Source: Mycolicibacterium alvei (GTDB taxonomy: Bacteria; Actinomycetota; Actinomycetes; Mycobacteriales; Mycobacteriaceae). Taken from it: a stretch of DNA of 64,000 bases. The position numbers and the translations under genes are program-made. Each line of letters starts with the position of its first letter. Position 1 is the first letter of the stretch. The notes below the pieces were generated by a model that saw only the letters and a program-made list of their open reading frames with translations, made no database searches and was not told the DNA's origin. The DNA is taken from positions 5,456,001 through 5,520,000 of the forward strand of contig NZ_AP022565.1 in the NCBI RefSeq assembly GCF_010727325.1, given 5' to 3'. This document shows positions 34,362-43,532 of this stretch, piece after piece.

Positions 34362-35477
34362 CTACTGTGCCGCAACCGCGGACGCTGAACCGAAATCTGC
34401 GAACTCGTTTTCCAGGCCGTACAGCTTGGCGGCATTGCGCCACAACAGCTTCTCGCGCTGTTCCGTGCTGAATGCGCTGGGGATCTCCGGTTCGTTCAGC
34501 TGCCAGTGCGGGTAGCTGGAGCCGAACATCACCATGTCTTCCTTGCCGGTGAAGTTCAACCATTCGCCGGCGAACTCGGTATCGCCCGGGCCGTCGAGCG
34601 CGCCTTGGATGAAGTACACGTGCCCGGGCAGATAGTCACTGGGCATCTTGGGTGCCCACGGAGTCTGCTCGAGGTGCGGTCGACCGAAGCAATCCATCCG
34701 CCACATGAAGGGGGTCAACATGTCTGCGGCGCCGTCGGCCCAGACGAACTTCAGTGTGGGTGTCCGTTCGAACACACCCTCGGCGATCATGTTCATCAGG
34801 TGATAGATGTAGTTGAGCGCCATGAAACCCAGGTACTGCTCGTAGGTCCTGGCCTTGCCCGACGGGGTCGGTGCGAATTGGACACCCGCCCCGCCCTCGA
34901 TGTGTACGGCCACCGGCAGGCCTGCCTCCGCGGCGGCGTCCCACAACGGCCAGAACTGCGGCTTGCCGTAGAGCTCGCGGGACTGCATCGGAATGCCGAT
35001 CTGCACGACGCGCGGGTGGCCCTTGTATTTGTCGATCTCGCGCAGGGCACCGGCGATGTCGTCGGGGTTGACCCGGATGGTGCCGCGGAACCGCTCACCG
35101 TGTTCGTCGTGTTCGAGCCAGCGCGTCACCATCATCGCGTTGTGTGCGGCGGCCAGCGCGGTGCCGAGGTGGCGGTCGGGCATGATGCCCCGCGTCATCG
35201 GATGCAGGATCGCGATGTCGACGCCACGATCGGTGAACAGGTGCCGCGCGGTGATGTCGGGATCGGAACCGGGGTACTCGCGGTTGGGTCCCTTGGTGTC
35301 CTTGGCGTACTCGCCGCCGGGTGCGCCGTACCAGTTCATCTCGTAATCGGGGAAGCCCCGGCTGGCGAACGGTTCCTTCAGGAAGTTCTGCCGCAGGTCC
35401 TTGTTCGAACCGAAGAAGACGTGCACGCTCGCATCAATGACGGGCGCGCTTGTCCCGTCGGGTAGCTGTATGGCCAA
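34362..35477 (-). CDS. amidohydrolase family 2 protein with altered metal-site residues
   Basis: This 371-residue paralogue of the gene at 33188 begins at TTG 35477, which lies 5 nt after GGAGGA; upstream codons have no such site. Compared with its neighbour, SDVH becomes ASVH (residues 16-19), EHAF becomes DGAA, and SSDYPHW becomes GSSYPHW. Three positions likely to hold metal or acid ligands have thus changed. It may be a non-catalytic partner, or may use another mechanism. It is the first gene of the operon and divergent from the acyl-CoA dehydrogenase pair. Confidence 0.85.
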   Translation of the reverse strand: MAIQLPDGTSAPVIDASVHVFFGSNKDLRQNFLKEPFASRGFPDYEMNWYGAPGGEYAKDTKGPNREYPGSDPDITARHLFTDRGVDIAILHPMTRGIMPDRHLGTALAAAHNAMMVTRWLEHDEHGERFRGTIRVNPDDIAGALREIDKYKGHPRVVQIGIPMQSRELYGKPQFWPLWDAAAEAGLPVAVHIEGGAGVQFAPTPSGKARTYEQYLGFMALNYIYHLMNMIAEGVFERTPTLKFVWADGAADMLTPFMWRMDCFGRPHLEQTPWAPKMPSDYLPGHVYFIQGALDGPGDTEFAGEWLNFTGKEDMVMFGSSYPHWQLNEPEIPSAFSTEQREKLLWRNAAKLYGLENEFADFGSASAVAAQ

Positions 35478-35755
35478 GACTGTCCTCCGATATTTGTCCG
35501 GAAACGAGTTGTGCACGCACCAGCGACGGCGTGCTGATTGCGCCGGACCTCACTGCCAGTCTAGATCCATATTCTTCTATTGCAAGAACATAGTTCTCCA
35601 CGCTCCATGGCTCCTTGTCGCAGGTAAGTGCCGGTGCTGGTCGTCTGCATAGCGAGCTACTTTGGAGAACCGGTACTTACTAGAGGAGAAGGTCACACCA
35701 TAGAAAGAGAATGCTATTCTCCATCCGAACGTGACAGTGCAGCAGGAGGCGGCGG
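35478..35755. promoter_or_regulatory. divergent promoter region with two dyads
   Basis: This 278-bp gap separates the amidohydrolase operon from the acyl-CoA dehydrogenase pair. It contains AGAAC-ATA-GTTCT (35585-35597) and GAGAAT-gct-ATTCTC (35707-35721), plus a GGAGAACC half-site near 35665. These look like binding sites for one dimeric regulator acting on both promoters. The second dyad overlaps TATTCT, a possible -10 box for the plus-strand genes. Confidence 0.5.
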
Positions 35756-36760
35756 GTGCTACTCGAATTCGATGCCGATCAGCGGCTATGGCAGGAAACC
35801 GTGCGCGATGCGGTGACCAAACAGTGCCCGGCCACGCTGGTCCGTGAGGTGGCCGAGCGAGGTGTCGACCCGACACCTCTTTGGCAGAGTTATATCGACC
35901 AGGGCTGGACGGAGCTCACCGACTCGGAGAACGCGGTGGAATTGGCCATCGTGCTCGAGGAACTCGGCCGCGCCACCGACCTGACGCCCTACCTGGCGAC
36001 CATGACGCAGTACGCGCCCCTGGCGGGAGACCGCTTCGACGCGGGCACCGCCGGCGCCGCGGTGTACAGCGGAGTGACGGCCAACCGGGATGCCACCGGT
36101 TGGGTGCTGTCCGGAACCGCCCGCCACGTGCTGGACGGCGACCGGGCACAGAACCTCGCGGTGGTGACCGACGGCGGGGTATTCCTGGTCGACGCGGCCA
36201 AGGTCTCGGCTAAGCGCACCGCGGTCTTCGACCCGATTCTGCACGCGGCCGAGGTGTCCTTCGACGACGTGCACGTCGATGATGCGGATCGCATTCACGT
36301 GGACACCGAGAAGGCACGTCACCTGGCCCTGACCGGCATGGCGGTCACCATGGTCGGTGCCTGTCAGCGGGTTCTCGATCTGGCCCTCGAACACGTCAAG
36401 CAGCGTCAGCAGTTCGGTGTGGCCATCGGGTCGTTCCAGGCCGTGCAGCACAAGGCCGTCGACATGCACGTCGCCATCGAACGGGCCCGTGCGCTGGCGT
36501 ATTTCGCCGCGCTGACCATCGCCGCCGATGATCCACGCCGACGGCTGGCGTCGGCCATGGCCAAGGCTGCTGCCGGGGAGTGCCAGGCAGTGGTGTTCCG
36601 TCACGGTCTGCAGCTGTTCGGAGCCATGGGCTTCACCTGGGAGAACGACGTGCAGTTCGCGCTCAAGCGGGCCAAGGCCGGTGAGCTGCTGCTGGGTGGC
36701 GCCGCCGAACACCGCGCGCTGATCGCCGCCGAGTACCGCACGACCTACAGGGGACTGTAA
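35756..36760 (+). CDS. acyl-CoA dehydrogenase, small-subunit type
   Basis: This 334-residue protein has the acyl-CoA dehydrogenase fold (KQRQQFGVAIGSFQAVQHK, LQLFGAMGFTWENDVQF). It lacks the usual TEPxxGSD loop, and its C-terminal motif is LLGGAAEHRAL instead of YEGTSE. It is directly followed by a full-length partner. Such pairs form alpha2beta2 heterotetramers in steroid side-chain degradation (ChsE-type). The GTG at 35756 has AGGAGGCGG upstream. It is probably the non-catalytic or cofactor-sharing subunit. Confidence 0.87.
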   Translation: MLLEFDADQRLWQETVRDAVTKQCPATLVREVAERGVDPTPLWQSYIDQGWTELTDSENAVELAIVLEELGRATDLTPYLATMTQYAPLAGDRFDAGTAGAAVYSGVTANRDATGWVLSGTARHVLDGDRAQNLAVVTDGGVFLVDAAKVSAKRTAVFDPILHAAEVSFDDVHVDDADRIHVDTEKARHLALTGMAVTMVGACQRVLDLALEHVKQRQQFGVAIGSFQAVQHKAVDMHVAIERARALAYFAALTIAADDPRRRLASAMAKAAAGECQAVVFRHGLQLFGAMGFTWENDVQFALKRAKAGELLLGGAAEHRALIAAEYRTTYRGL

Positions 36761-37936
36761 ATGCAGCTGACATTCGATTCCGATGTCGAGGAGTTCCGCG
36801 CCGAGTTCTCCGCGTTCCTCGATGCCAACCTGCCCTCGGAGGCGCAGACACTCGAGCGGCCCCGGTCGGTGTCGCATATGCCGCAGTGGGCCCGCGACTG
36901 GCAGCGGTTGCTGTTCGACAACGGCTGGCTACTGCCGGCTCAGCCGCCCGAGTTCGGTGGGTGCAACGCGTCGGTGGTGCAGACCTTCGTCCATCTCGAC
37001 GAGCTGTGCCGCCGGCGGATCTACCACAGCTTCAACCCCCAGGGCGTCAACATCATTGCGGCATCGCTTCTCACCTTCGGCTCCGAGGAGCAGAAGCAGC
37101 GTTGGGCAGTGCCGGTGCTGCGCGGTGAGAAGACCGCCTCGCTGGGCATGAGTGAGCCGAGCGCGGGCTCGGACCTCGCGTCGCTGCGTACCCGTGCCGT
37201 CCGGGACGGGGACCATTTCGTCGTCAACGGCCAGAAGGTGTGGACCTCGGGTGCCCATGACGCCGATTGGCTGCTGACCTTCGTGCGCACCGACCCGGAT
37301 GCGCCGAAGCACAAGGGAATCAGCGTGCTGATCATCCCGACCGACACACCGGGTGTGGTGTGCCGGCCGTTCGCCGACATGACCGGTGAGGAGAACCTCG
37401 ACTTCAACGAGGTGTTCTTCACCGACGCCCGGGTACCTGCCGAGAACCTGGTCGGCCCGCTCAACGGCGGGTGGGGAGTGGCCAACGGATCGCTGGGGCA
37501 CGAACGCACCATGATGTGGCTCGGTTTCGCCGATCGAATCGACAACATGCTGGCCGATTTTCATCCGCGCACCGAGTTGGAGCGCGACCAGTACGCCACC
37601 ACGATCATGGATTACCAGGCGCTGCGGGCAATGGGTTCGGCGGCGCTGGCCAAGGCCTCGCGCGGTGAGATGGACACCGCCTCGGTGTCGGTGCTCAAGC
37701 TGTTCGGATCCGAAGCCGAGCGCAACGCGTTCGAGAACGCGCTGACCGCCTCGGGTCCCGACGGGTTGATTCACCCGACCACCTCGGGTCCGTACGAGCA
37801 CATGAACCTCGACCACTACTTCGCGAGTTGGTTCGAGCGCTACGCCAGAAGCTTCGGCGGCACCATCGCCGGTGGCACGTCCGAGATCCAGCGCAACATC
37901 ATCGCCACCCAGGTGCTGGGGTTGCCGCGGCGCTGA
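36761..37936 (+). CDS. acyl-CoA dehydrogenase, catalytic-subunit type
   Basis: This 391-residue dehydrogenase has MSEPSAGSDLASL, the FAD-binding WTSGAHDADW region, LGHERTMMW with a candidate catalytic Glu, and a C-terminal GGTIAGGTSEIQRNII. The ATG directly follows the stop of the small subunit, so they are coupled. Together they would desaturate a bulky acyl-CoA, as in sterol side-chain catabolism. It ends before a strong hairpin. Confidence 0.9.
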   Translation: MQLTFDSDVEEFRAEFSAFLDANLPSEAQTLERPRSVSHMPQWARDWQRLLFDNGWLLPAQPPEFGGCNASVVQTFVHLDELCRRRIYHSFNPQGVNIIAASLLTFGSEEQKQRWAVPVLRGEKTASLGMSEPSAGSDLASLRTRAVRDGDHFVVNGQKVWTSGAHDADWLLTFVRTDPDAPKHKGISVLIIPTDTPGVVCRPFADMTGEENLDFNEVFFTDARVPAENLVGPLNGGWGVANGSLGHERTMMWLGFADRIDNMLADFHPRTELERDQYATTIMDYQALRAMGSAALAKASRGEMDTASVSVLKLFGSEAERNAFENALTASGPDGLIHPTTSGPYEHMNLDHYFASWFERYARSFGGTIAGGTSEIQRNIIATQVLGLPRR

Positions 37937-37948
37937 AACTTCTCTCGG

Positions 37949-38006
37949 CGAGCAGACGCTGCGGTACCCGGAACTGGCTTTTTTCGGGTACCTATGCGTC
38001 TGCTCG
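37949..38006. terminator. long hairpin between convergent genes; repeat element
   Basis: CGAGCAGACGC (37949-37959) pairs with GCGTCTGCTCG (37996-38006), and inside it GTACCCG (37964-37970) pairs with CGGGTAC (37985-37991). The loop contains a T-run. It lies between genes ending at 37936 and 38018, so it probably terminates both. The outer arms recur at 61456-61512. Confidence 0.7.
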
Positions 38007-38017
38007 CGCTATGAGGT

Positions 38018-38527
38018 TCAGGTAATGCGCTTGAGCCGGAACGGCATTCGGATGTTCAGCGACCTGTTGATCCCGCAAGCCCCGCTCGGCCCGATCGTCT
38101 CGTCCCAGCCGGACAGGAGATCGTGCCGATCGGGCGCGTCGCGGCGGGCAGGCCAGAACGTGAACGACTGTTGGCCCGCGGCAGCTGTTCCGTCCGGGCA
38201 TGGTTCCCAGTGCTCGAGGGTGCGCACTACCCGCCACCGCCCGCTTTGATAGACGAGTGGAGCGGTCCAGCCCTGGTCGCTGACGACGGTGCCGGTGCAG
38301 TCTTGATACGTGCTGCAGGTTGAGGTTACGGTCCAGGTACTGGTCAGCGTGGCTTCGTCGAGGTAGCTTTCGTTGGTCTTGGCCCACTGGCCGTCGGATA
38401 CTGCGCTGAACGCACCATTGACCGCGGTGTCGTCTGGAGCCGCAGCGGCCGTTGTGGCGAGGTGCATCGACATCACCACCAGCAGTGCGCCAGCTGCCGC
38501 AGGTCGCGGCACGCCCAACTCACCCAC
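38018..38527 (-). CDS. secreted Cys-containing protein following mceF
   Basis: This gene encodes a 169-residue protein with an N-terminal hydrophobic signal segment ending in ATTAAAAPDD. The mature part has several Cys (STCSTYQDC, WEPCPDG, SGACG), which suggests disulfides outside the membrane. The GTG at 38527 follows CCGGAGG and overlaps the mceF stop by 8 nt. It is therefore the last gene of the mce operon. No enzymatic motif is visible; it may be an Mce-associated accessory protein. Confidence 0.75.
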   Translation of the reverse strand: MGELGVPRPAAAGALLVVMSMHLATTAAAAPDDTAVNGAFSAVSDGQWAKTNESYLDEATLTSTWTVTSTCSTYQDCTGTVVSDQGWTAPLVYQSGRWRVVRTLEHWEPCPDGTAAAGQQSFTFWPARRDAPDRHDLLSGWDETIGPSGACGINRSLNIRMPFRLKRIT

Positions 38528-39992
38528 TGGGAACCTCCGGCAGCAGAAGCGATTTCCAGTCTTTGGCGGGACCACTCGCTGAGACGTCATTCTGGGTGAA
38601 CACCGTACCGTCGGGAGCGGCGACCCGACCCGTTTCCAGGTCGTACTGCGCGATACCGACCGTCGGGCCCGGCGCGGGATCGCCGGGGGGAGCCGTCCCG
38701 GCGGTCGGTCCGAAAGTATTGTCGTTGTTGGTCACCCGTGTGTCGGGCGGAATTCCCTGGGCGATCAGGTTGGGGTCGATCGGGTACGGTCCCAGGGCGT
38801 GCTGGCGAGTTGCCAGTGGCTGAAACGGCTTGTCGCTCTTGCACTCCTTGACCGTCGGCGCGTACTTGCCGGGAATGTCCATGCACGGATAATTGCGTGC
38901 ACCACGCACCGCGACCGGTGAATCCTGGGGCAGCTTGCAGTACAGGCCATCCGGGGTGTCGACCGTCGACGTCTCGGTGGGGGATCGCCAGGACGACGGC
39001 GGTAGGAAACCGACGGTGCAGGCCGGCGGATCGCTGATCGAGACCCGGAAGTCGCCGAGCGGGATACCGGTCGCATTCTGGCCTGGTGCACTCGACTGGT
39101 AGAAGGCTGCAGCGGGTGGTAGCAGGACGAGGAGTTGTTCCAGGCCGGGCCGGTACGTCACCGCGACCCGCCCGAGCGACGTCATATTTGCCAGTAGCAG
39201 TGGAAGGGTCGGTTTCACCTGGTTGAGAAGGCGTGAAACTTCTTGTGCAGCACTGGGCCCGGTGGCCAGGACAGCGCGGATCTGCGGGTCGTCGGCCACC
39301 AGTTGTCTGCTGACCGCCGCCAGGCTTCTCGACCAGCTGCGCAGGACGTCGGCGCTCGCCGCCTGCGCTTCGACGACCGGGGCGGCGTCGTCGACGAGCT
39401 GAGTTGTTCTGTCCGCTATGGAGTTTGCGTCAGCGGCGATGCGGGATGTCGAATCCGCCAGCGACTGCAGGTCGTATCCAGAACCGTTGAAAGCCTGGAA
39501 GGACTCGTCGAGCAGCCCACCGAGCTTGTCTTTCGGGACGCTGGCGATCAACGCGCTGAGCTGATCCATCATCGGACCGACCGGCTGGGGAATCACCGTC
39601 TCGGACGCGGGGATTACCGAACCGTCGTGCAGATACGGGCCGGCACTGCTTTTCGGCTGCAGGTCGACGTACTGCTCACCGACCGCGGACACGCTGCGGA
39701 CCTGTGCCGTCAGCTCAGCCGGCACGGCAGGAGAATTGGACAGCGACAGGGTCGCGACCGCGCCCTGCCGGTTCACGTCGATCGCGGTCACCTTGCCGAT
39801 CTGGACGCCCCGATAGGTCACGTTGGCGAATCGGTAGAGGCCGCCGGCATGGGGGAGTTCCATGGAGACGTCGATCCGCCCGATACCCAGCAGGGTCGGC
39901 GCCTGGATGTAGTTGACCACCATCACCGAGATGCCGACGATCGAGGCAACGGTGAAGACGGCCAGCTGAATGCGGACGAACCGGGTCAGCAT
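38520..39992 (-). CDS. mceF: Mce family protein F
   Basis: This 490-residue Mce protein has an N-terminal membrane anchor (VFTVASIVGISVMVVNY). The MCE beta-domain follows at about residues 35-115 (YRFANVTYRGVQIGKVTAI), then a helical coiled region and a Pro-rich C-terminus. Mce proteins form a hexameric shuttle that carries lipids from the cell envelope to the inner membrane. The start overlaps the mceE stop by 1 nt. It is the sixth gene of the array. Confidence 0.92.
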   Translation of the reverse strand: MLTRFVRIQLAVFTVASIVGISVMVVNYIQAPTLLGIGRIDVSMELPHAGGLYRFANVTYRGVQIGKVTAIDVNRQGAVATLSLSNSPAVPAELTAQVRSVSAVGEQYVDLQPKSSAGPYLHDGSVIPASETVIPQPVGPMMDQLSALIASVPKDKLGGLLDESFQAFNGSGYDLQSLADSTSRIAADANSIADRTTQLVDDAAPVVEAQAASADVLRSWSRSLAAVSRQLVADDPQIRAVLATGPSAAQEVSRLLNQVKPTLPLLLANMTSLGRVAVTYRPGLEQLLVLLPPAAAFYQSSAPGQNATGIPLGDFRVSISDPPACTVGFLPPSSWRSPTETSTVDTPDGLYCKLPQDSPVAVRGARNYPCMDIPGKYAPTVKECKSDKPFQPLATRQHALGPYPIDPNLIAQGIPPDTRVTNNDNTFGPTAGTAPPGDPAPGPTVGIAQYDLETGRVAAPDGTVFTQNDVSASGPAKDWKSLLLPEVPSG

Positions 39993-41188
39993 CAGCCGCC
40001 TCCGTTCTGGGCGGGCGGAATGGGTGGCGCCACTGTGGCCGGGGGTAGCCGGTCGGGACCGAGCACCCCCGGCGGTGGGGCCACGGCCTCGCCGAGCGGG
40101 TTCTTCGAATAGAAAGAGGCGTAGCCGGGATCGCCGGGCGCGGGCACCAGCGGCGCGTTCTCGTCGCCGAACTGGGTGCCGGCGAGCAGCCCGCGCTTCA
40201 TCCGCCCCTTGGTGAGGTCGACCGTCACGAACAGGTTCATGTAGTCGCCACGGATACCGCGGTCGATGATGTTCTGACCGATCGGGAACACCGTGGCGTA
40301 GGCCAGTGCACTGTCGATGTCAGCGCCGACGTCGACCAGGGCATGGATCGTCGGATCGAGGTTGCGGAGGTTGCGCACCAGGTCGGCGTGGACGTCGGTG
40401 ATGACGCCGTTGGCGGTGTCACTGAATGTCCGCAGTTTGTCCAGAGCGGAAACGAGCCGCGGGCGTTCCCGCTGCAGCACGTCGAGTGCAGCGGGCAATT
40501 CCTGCAATGCACGCGTCACCGTGTCGCGTTGGTCCGCGAGCGTTTCCGAGAACCGGTTCAACTCGGTGACGGCCGCGATGATGTTGTCCTGTTGGGCATC
40601 CAGGGTCCCGACAAACGTATCGAGCTGGTTGATCAGGTCGCGAATCTGGCCTTGTCGTCCGGAGAACACGGAGTTGAAGGAACCGATGATGTCGCCGATC
40701 TGGCCGAGCCCGCCTGCGTTGACCACGGCCGAAAGCGCGGCCAGGGTCTGCTCGGTGGACGGATAGGTCGACGAACGGTCCAGCCCGATGGTGGCGTCGG
40801 GAGGCAGGACGCCGGCCGGGGCCTGCCCCGCCGGGGGCCCGAGTTGTAGGTGCATCGAGCCCAGCAGGCTGGTTTGGCCGACGGCGGCCACAGAATTGGC
40901 CGGCACGGTGACACCGGCTTCGACCGAGAACTCCACGTCGATGTGGTGGTCCACGATGCGCATCCGGCGGATACTTCCCACCACCACGTCGTCCATCAGG
41001 ACCGGCGAATTCGGTTCCAGGGTACCGACGTTGGCGAGTTGAGCCGTGTAGGTGGTGGCGGCCGGGCCGCGACCGACCGTGCCGGGCAGCGGCAGCGAGT
41101 TGATGCCGCCGAAGCTGCATCCCGTAGCGCACACGGCGACGAGAGTGGTGACGGCAAGGATGCGACGTGTGGTCGTGGCGATCCTCAT
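39992..41188 (-). CDS. mceE: Mce family lipoprotein E
   Basis: This 398-residue Mce protein has a signal peptide with an ATGC lipobox (Cys near residue 24, followed by SFGG), as expected for the lipoprotein member of Mce arrays. The MCE domain (PNSPVLMDDVVVGSIRRM) precedes a long helical region with repeated LDTF/LDVLQ segments and a Pro-rich tail. It would anchor the Mce complex by its lipid. It overlaps mceD by 4 nt. Confidence 0.92.
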   Translation of the reverse strand: MRIATTTRRILAVTTLVAVCATGCSFGGINSLPLPGTVGRGPAATTYTAQLANVGTLEPNSPVLMDDVVVGSIRRMRIVDHHIDVEFSVEAGVTVPANSVAAVGQTSLLGSMHLQLGPPAGQAPAGVLPPDATIGLDRSSTYPSTEQTLAALSAVVNAGGLGQIGDIIGSFNSVFSGRQGQIRDLINQLDTFVGTLDAQQDNIIAAVTELNRFSETLADQRDTVTRALQELPAALDVLQRERPRLVSALDKLRTFSDTANGVITDVHADLVRNLRNLDPTIHALVDVGADIDSALAYATVFPIGQNIIDRGIRGDYMNLFVTVDLTKGRMKRGLLAGTQFGDENAPLVPAPGDPGYASFYSKNPLGEAVAPPPGVLGPDRLPPATVAPPIPPAQNGGG

Positions 41189-42450
41189 GATGGCGGCCTC
41201 TCAGCAGGGAGCAGTAGGTCGGGCAGAGCCGGGGCGTAGGCCGAATCCCGCGGTGCGACCGGCATGGGGCCGGAAGTGGTTCCAGACCCACCCGGCAGCA
41301 GCGCCGGATCGGTGTAGATCAACTTGTCGGCCGAGGGAACGCTGGTGAGTAACGGATTGACTGGGAACGGAAGGTAATTGAAGTTCAATTGGTCGAGCCC
41401 GGGGCCGAGGGTCTGCGCGCACAGCTTGCCCGTCTCGGTGGCCGTCACGTTCTCCAGCGCACCGATCATCCCGCACAGGAACATCGTCGGGTTGGACATG
41501 TTGTTCAGGATGAACACGCCGCTGGCTCCGCCGGTTCGGGGATCCATCATGTTGTAGGCGTTGGCAATCGCAGTCGGCGTGACATGCAGAACCTGTTCGA
41601 GATCGTCCTGGTGGTCGACCAGATTCTGGGTGACATTGTGAAGCCGCTGCAGTTGCTCGGCGGTTTTGTCCCGGCTACCGGCCACGAACCGTCGCACATC
41701 ATCCACGGCCCCGGCGAGATTGCTCAACGCCGCGTCCAGGTCGGAGCGTCCGCCGTCGAGGACGCTCGACAGCGTCGCCAGGCGGTCCTGGAACTGGACT
41801 ATCTGTTCGTTGCTCTGGCGCAGCACCGTGATGAACGTCTGCAGATTCTTGATCATCTCGGTGATGTCGCCGCTACCGTCGGAAATCGTCCTGCTGATTC
41901 CGGCGAGCTCGTGCAGTGTGCGTCGCAGCTTTTCACCGTTTCCGTCCATGGCATCGGCGGCGCTGCTGATGAAACGGCCTGCGGAACTTGTCGATAGGTC
42001 ACCGTGCGGACCAAGGTCGGTTGCCAGCCTTGTCAGTTGCGTCTTGACCTCATCCCACTCGACGGGAACCGCCGTGCGGTTGGTGTCGATCAGGGTGCCG
42101 TCGGCCATGGTGGGCCCTGAACTGTAGGCGGGTGTCAGTTGGACGAAGCGGGCAGAGACCAGGTTCTGCGCGACGATGACGGCCCGGGCCTCGGCCGGAA
42201 TCAGGACGCCGTGGTCGATCTTCATCGTCAGTCTCGCGTGGGAGCCATCGGGCTGGATCGCCGAGATCGTGCCCACTTTCACCCCTGCGATCCGCACTTC
42301 GTCGCCGGGGTAGATCGAAGTTGCACTTGTGAAGATCGCCGTGATGCGGGAGGGGCGGAGCAGGTGCCACTGCGTGATGAACGCCGCCGCCACGACGATC
42401 AGAGCGGCGAACGCGACCCTGGTCAGTCTCGTCAGCGTGTCGCGTTTCAT
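41185..42450 (-). CDS. mceD: Mce family protein D
   Basis: This 421-residue Mce protein has a membrane anchor (VAFAALIVVAAAFITQW) at residues 12-28 and an MCE domain (YPGDEVRIAGVKVGTISAI). A helical segment and a C-terminal domain with Cys (FLCGMIGAL, KLCAQTLGPG) follow. It overlaps mceC and mceE by 4 nt each. It is the fourth gene of the array. Confidence 0.92.
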   Translation of the reverse strand: MKRDTLTRLTRVAFAALIVVAAAFITQWHLLRPSRITAIFTSATSIYPGDEVRIAGVKVGTISAIQPDGSHARLTMKIDHGVLIPAEARAVIVAQNLVSARFVQLTPAYSSGPTMADGTLIDTNRTAVPVEWDEVKTQLTRLATDLGPHGDLSTSSAGRFISSAADAMDGNGEKLRRTLHELAGISRTISDGSGDITEMIKNLQTFITVLRQSNEQIVQFQDRLATLSSVLDGGRSDLDAALSNLAGAVDDVRRFVAGSRDKTAEQLQRLHNVTQNLVDHQDDLEQVLHVTPTAIANAYNMMDPRTGGASGVFILNNMSNPTMFLCGMIGALENVTATETGKLCAQTLGPGLDQLNFNYLPFPVNPLLTSVPSADKLIYTDPALLPGGSGTTSGPMPVAPRDSAYAPALPDLLLPAERPPS

Positions 42451-43532
42451 CGCGGGGGCGCTTCCGGAATCCCGTTGTACGGGAACGGGAATTGCGCGCG
42501 CGGGCCGGCGTTGTCCGGCGGCTGGCCGGCGTTGACGCCACGACGGAAACCAAAGGCGTAGTCAAGGAACGGTTGTAGCAGAGGCGGCAGATCGAGGTTG
42601 GGAATGTAGGCGCTGTAGAACGGTCCACTCGCGACGGTTTCACCCAGTGTGACCTGATACTTCGCCAGCCGCGGAAGAGCTGTCGCGATGTTGTCGCGCT
42701 GCCGCTCGAGCATGGCCAGCACCGAGTTCAGCTTGTCCAGGGTCGGGGCGAGTTCCTGTTCGTTGTCGTGTACCAGTCCCGAGACCTCCTGAGCCACCGC
42801 AGAGGTGTGGGCCAGGAGTTCCACGATGGCGTATCGGCGCTCTGACAGCACCCCGATCAGTTCGTTGCCGTTGAGGATCAGCGCCGAGACCTGCGCACTG
42901 CGTTGGGCGAGGACCTCGGTCACATCTTTGCCGCTCGCGAAGAGTTCGCCCAGCGCTGAGTCTCGGCCGTTGAGTGCCTCCGATATCCGGGTGAGGCCGT
43001 CGAAGGTCGGCCCTAACTCCGGAGCGATCTGGTCGATGGTGGCAGACAGCGCATCGAGGGACTGATTGATTGCGGCGGTGTCGGTGGCCGCCGTGTTGCT
43101 GGTGACCTCTCCGACAGCCTCGGTCAGTGTGTACGGGGAGAAGGTCCGTGACACCGGGATGAGTGCCATAGGGCGCAGTTGTTCTGGGCCGTTCGACTCC
43201 AGCGTCAGCATGCGTTGTCCGAGTAACGTGCCGGTGCGGACGTGTGCGGTGGACTCGGAACCGAGTGATGTACGCGCGTCAACGGTGAACGTCACCAGTG
43301 CATTCGGGTTCTTCAGGGCAATCCCGGTCACCTTGCCGACCGTCATTCCCGAGACCGCGACGTCGTTCCCCACAGTCAGACCGCTCGCATCGACGAACTC
43401 GGCCTGGTAACGCACGGATGAGGCCCAACTGGTCAGCCTTTCGGGTGTCAGGCCGACCGCGACGATGAGTACGGCCACGATCAGACCGATGATCCCGGCT
43501 CGGATTGCCTTGGGTCCTTGATATTTCAGCAT
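42447..43532 (-). CDS. mceC: Mce family protein C
   Basis: This 361-residue Mce protein has an N-terminal anchor (IIGLIVAVLIVAVGLT) and the MCE motif LTVGNDVAVSGMTVGKVTGI. The helical region is followed by a Pro-rich C-terminus. The ATG at 43532 has GGAG upstream and overlaps the mceB stop by 1 nt; the GTG at 43547 is less likely. Confidence 0.92.
   Translation of the reverse strand: MLKYQGPKAIRAGIIGLIVAVLIVAVGLTPERLTSWASSVRYQAEFVDASGLTVGNDVAVSGMTVGKVTGIALKNPNALVTFTVDARTSLGSESTAHVRTGTLLGQRMLTLESNGPEQLRPMALIPVSRTFSPYTLTEAVGEVTSNTAATDTAAINQSLDALSATIDQIAPELGPTFDGLTRISEALNGRDSALGELFASGKDVTEVLAQRSAQVSALILNGNELIGVLSERRYAIVELLAHTSAVAQEVSGLVHDNEQELAPTLDKLNSVLAMLERQRDNIATALPRLAKYQVTLGETVASGPFYSAYIPNLDLPPLLQPFLDYAFGFRRGVNAGQPPDNAGPRAQFPFPYNGIPEAPPR

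Noticed and set aside
35585..35597. KstR-type operator
   Set aside because: AGAAC and GTTCT are separated by 3 nt, whereas the KstR consensus has 2 nt between the half-sites and flanking T and A. It was kept only as a generic dyad.
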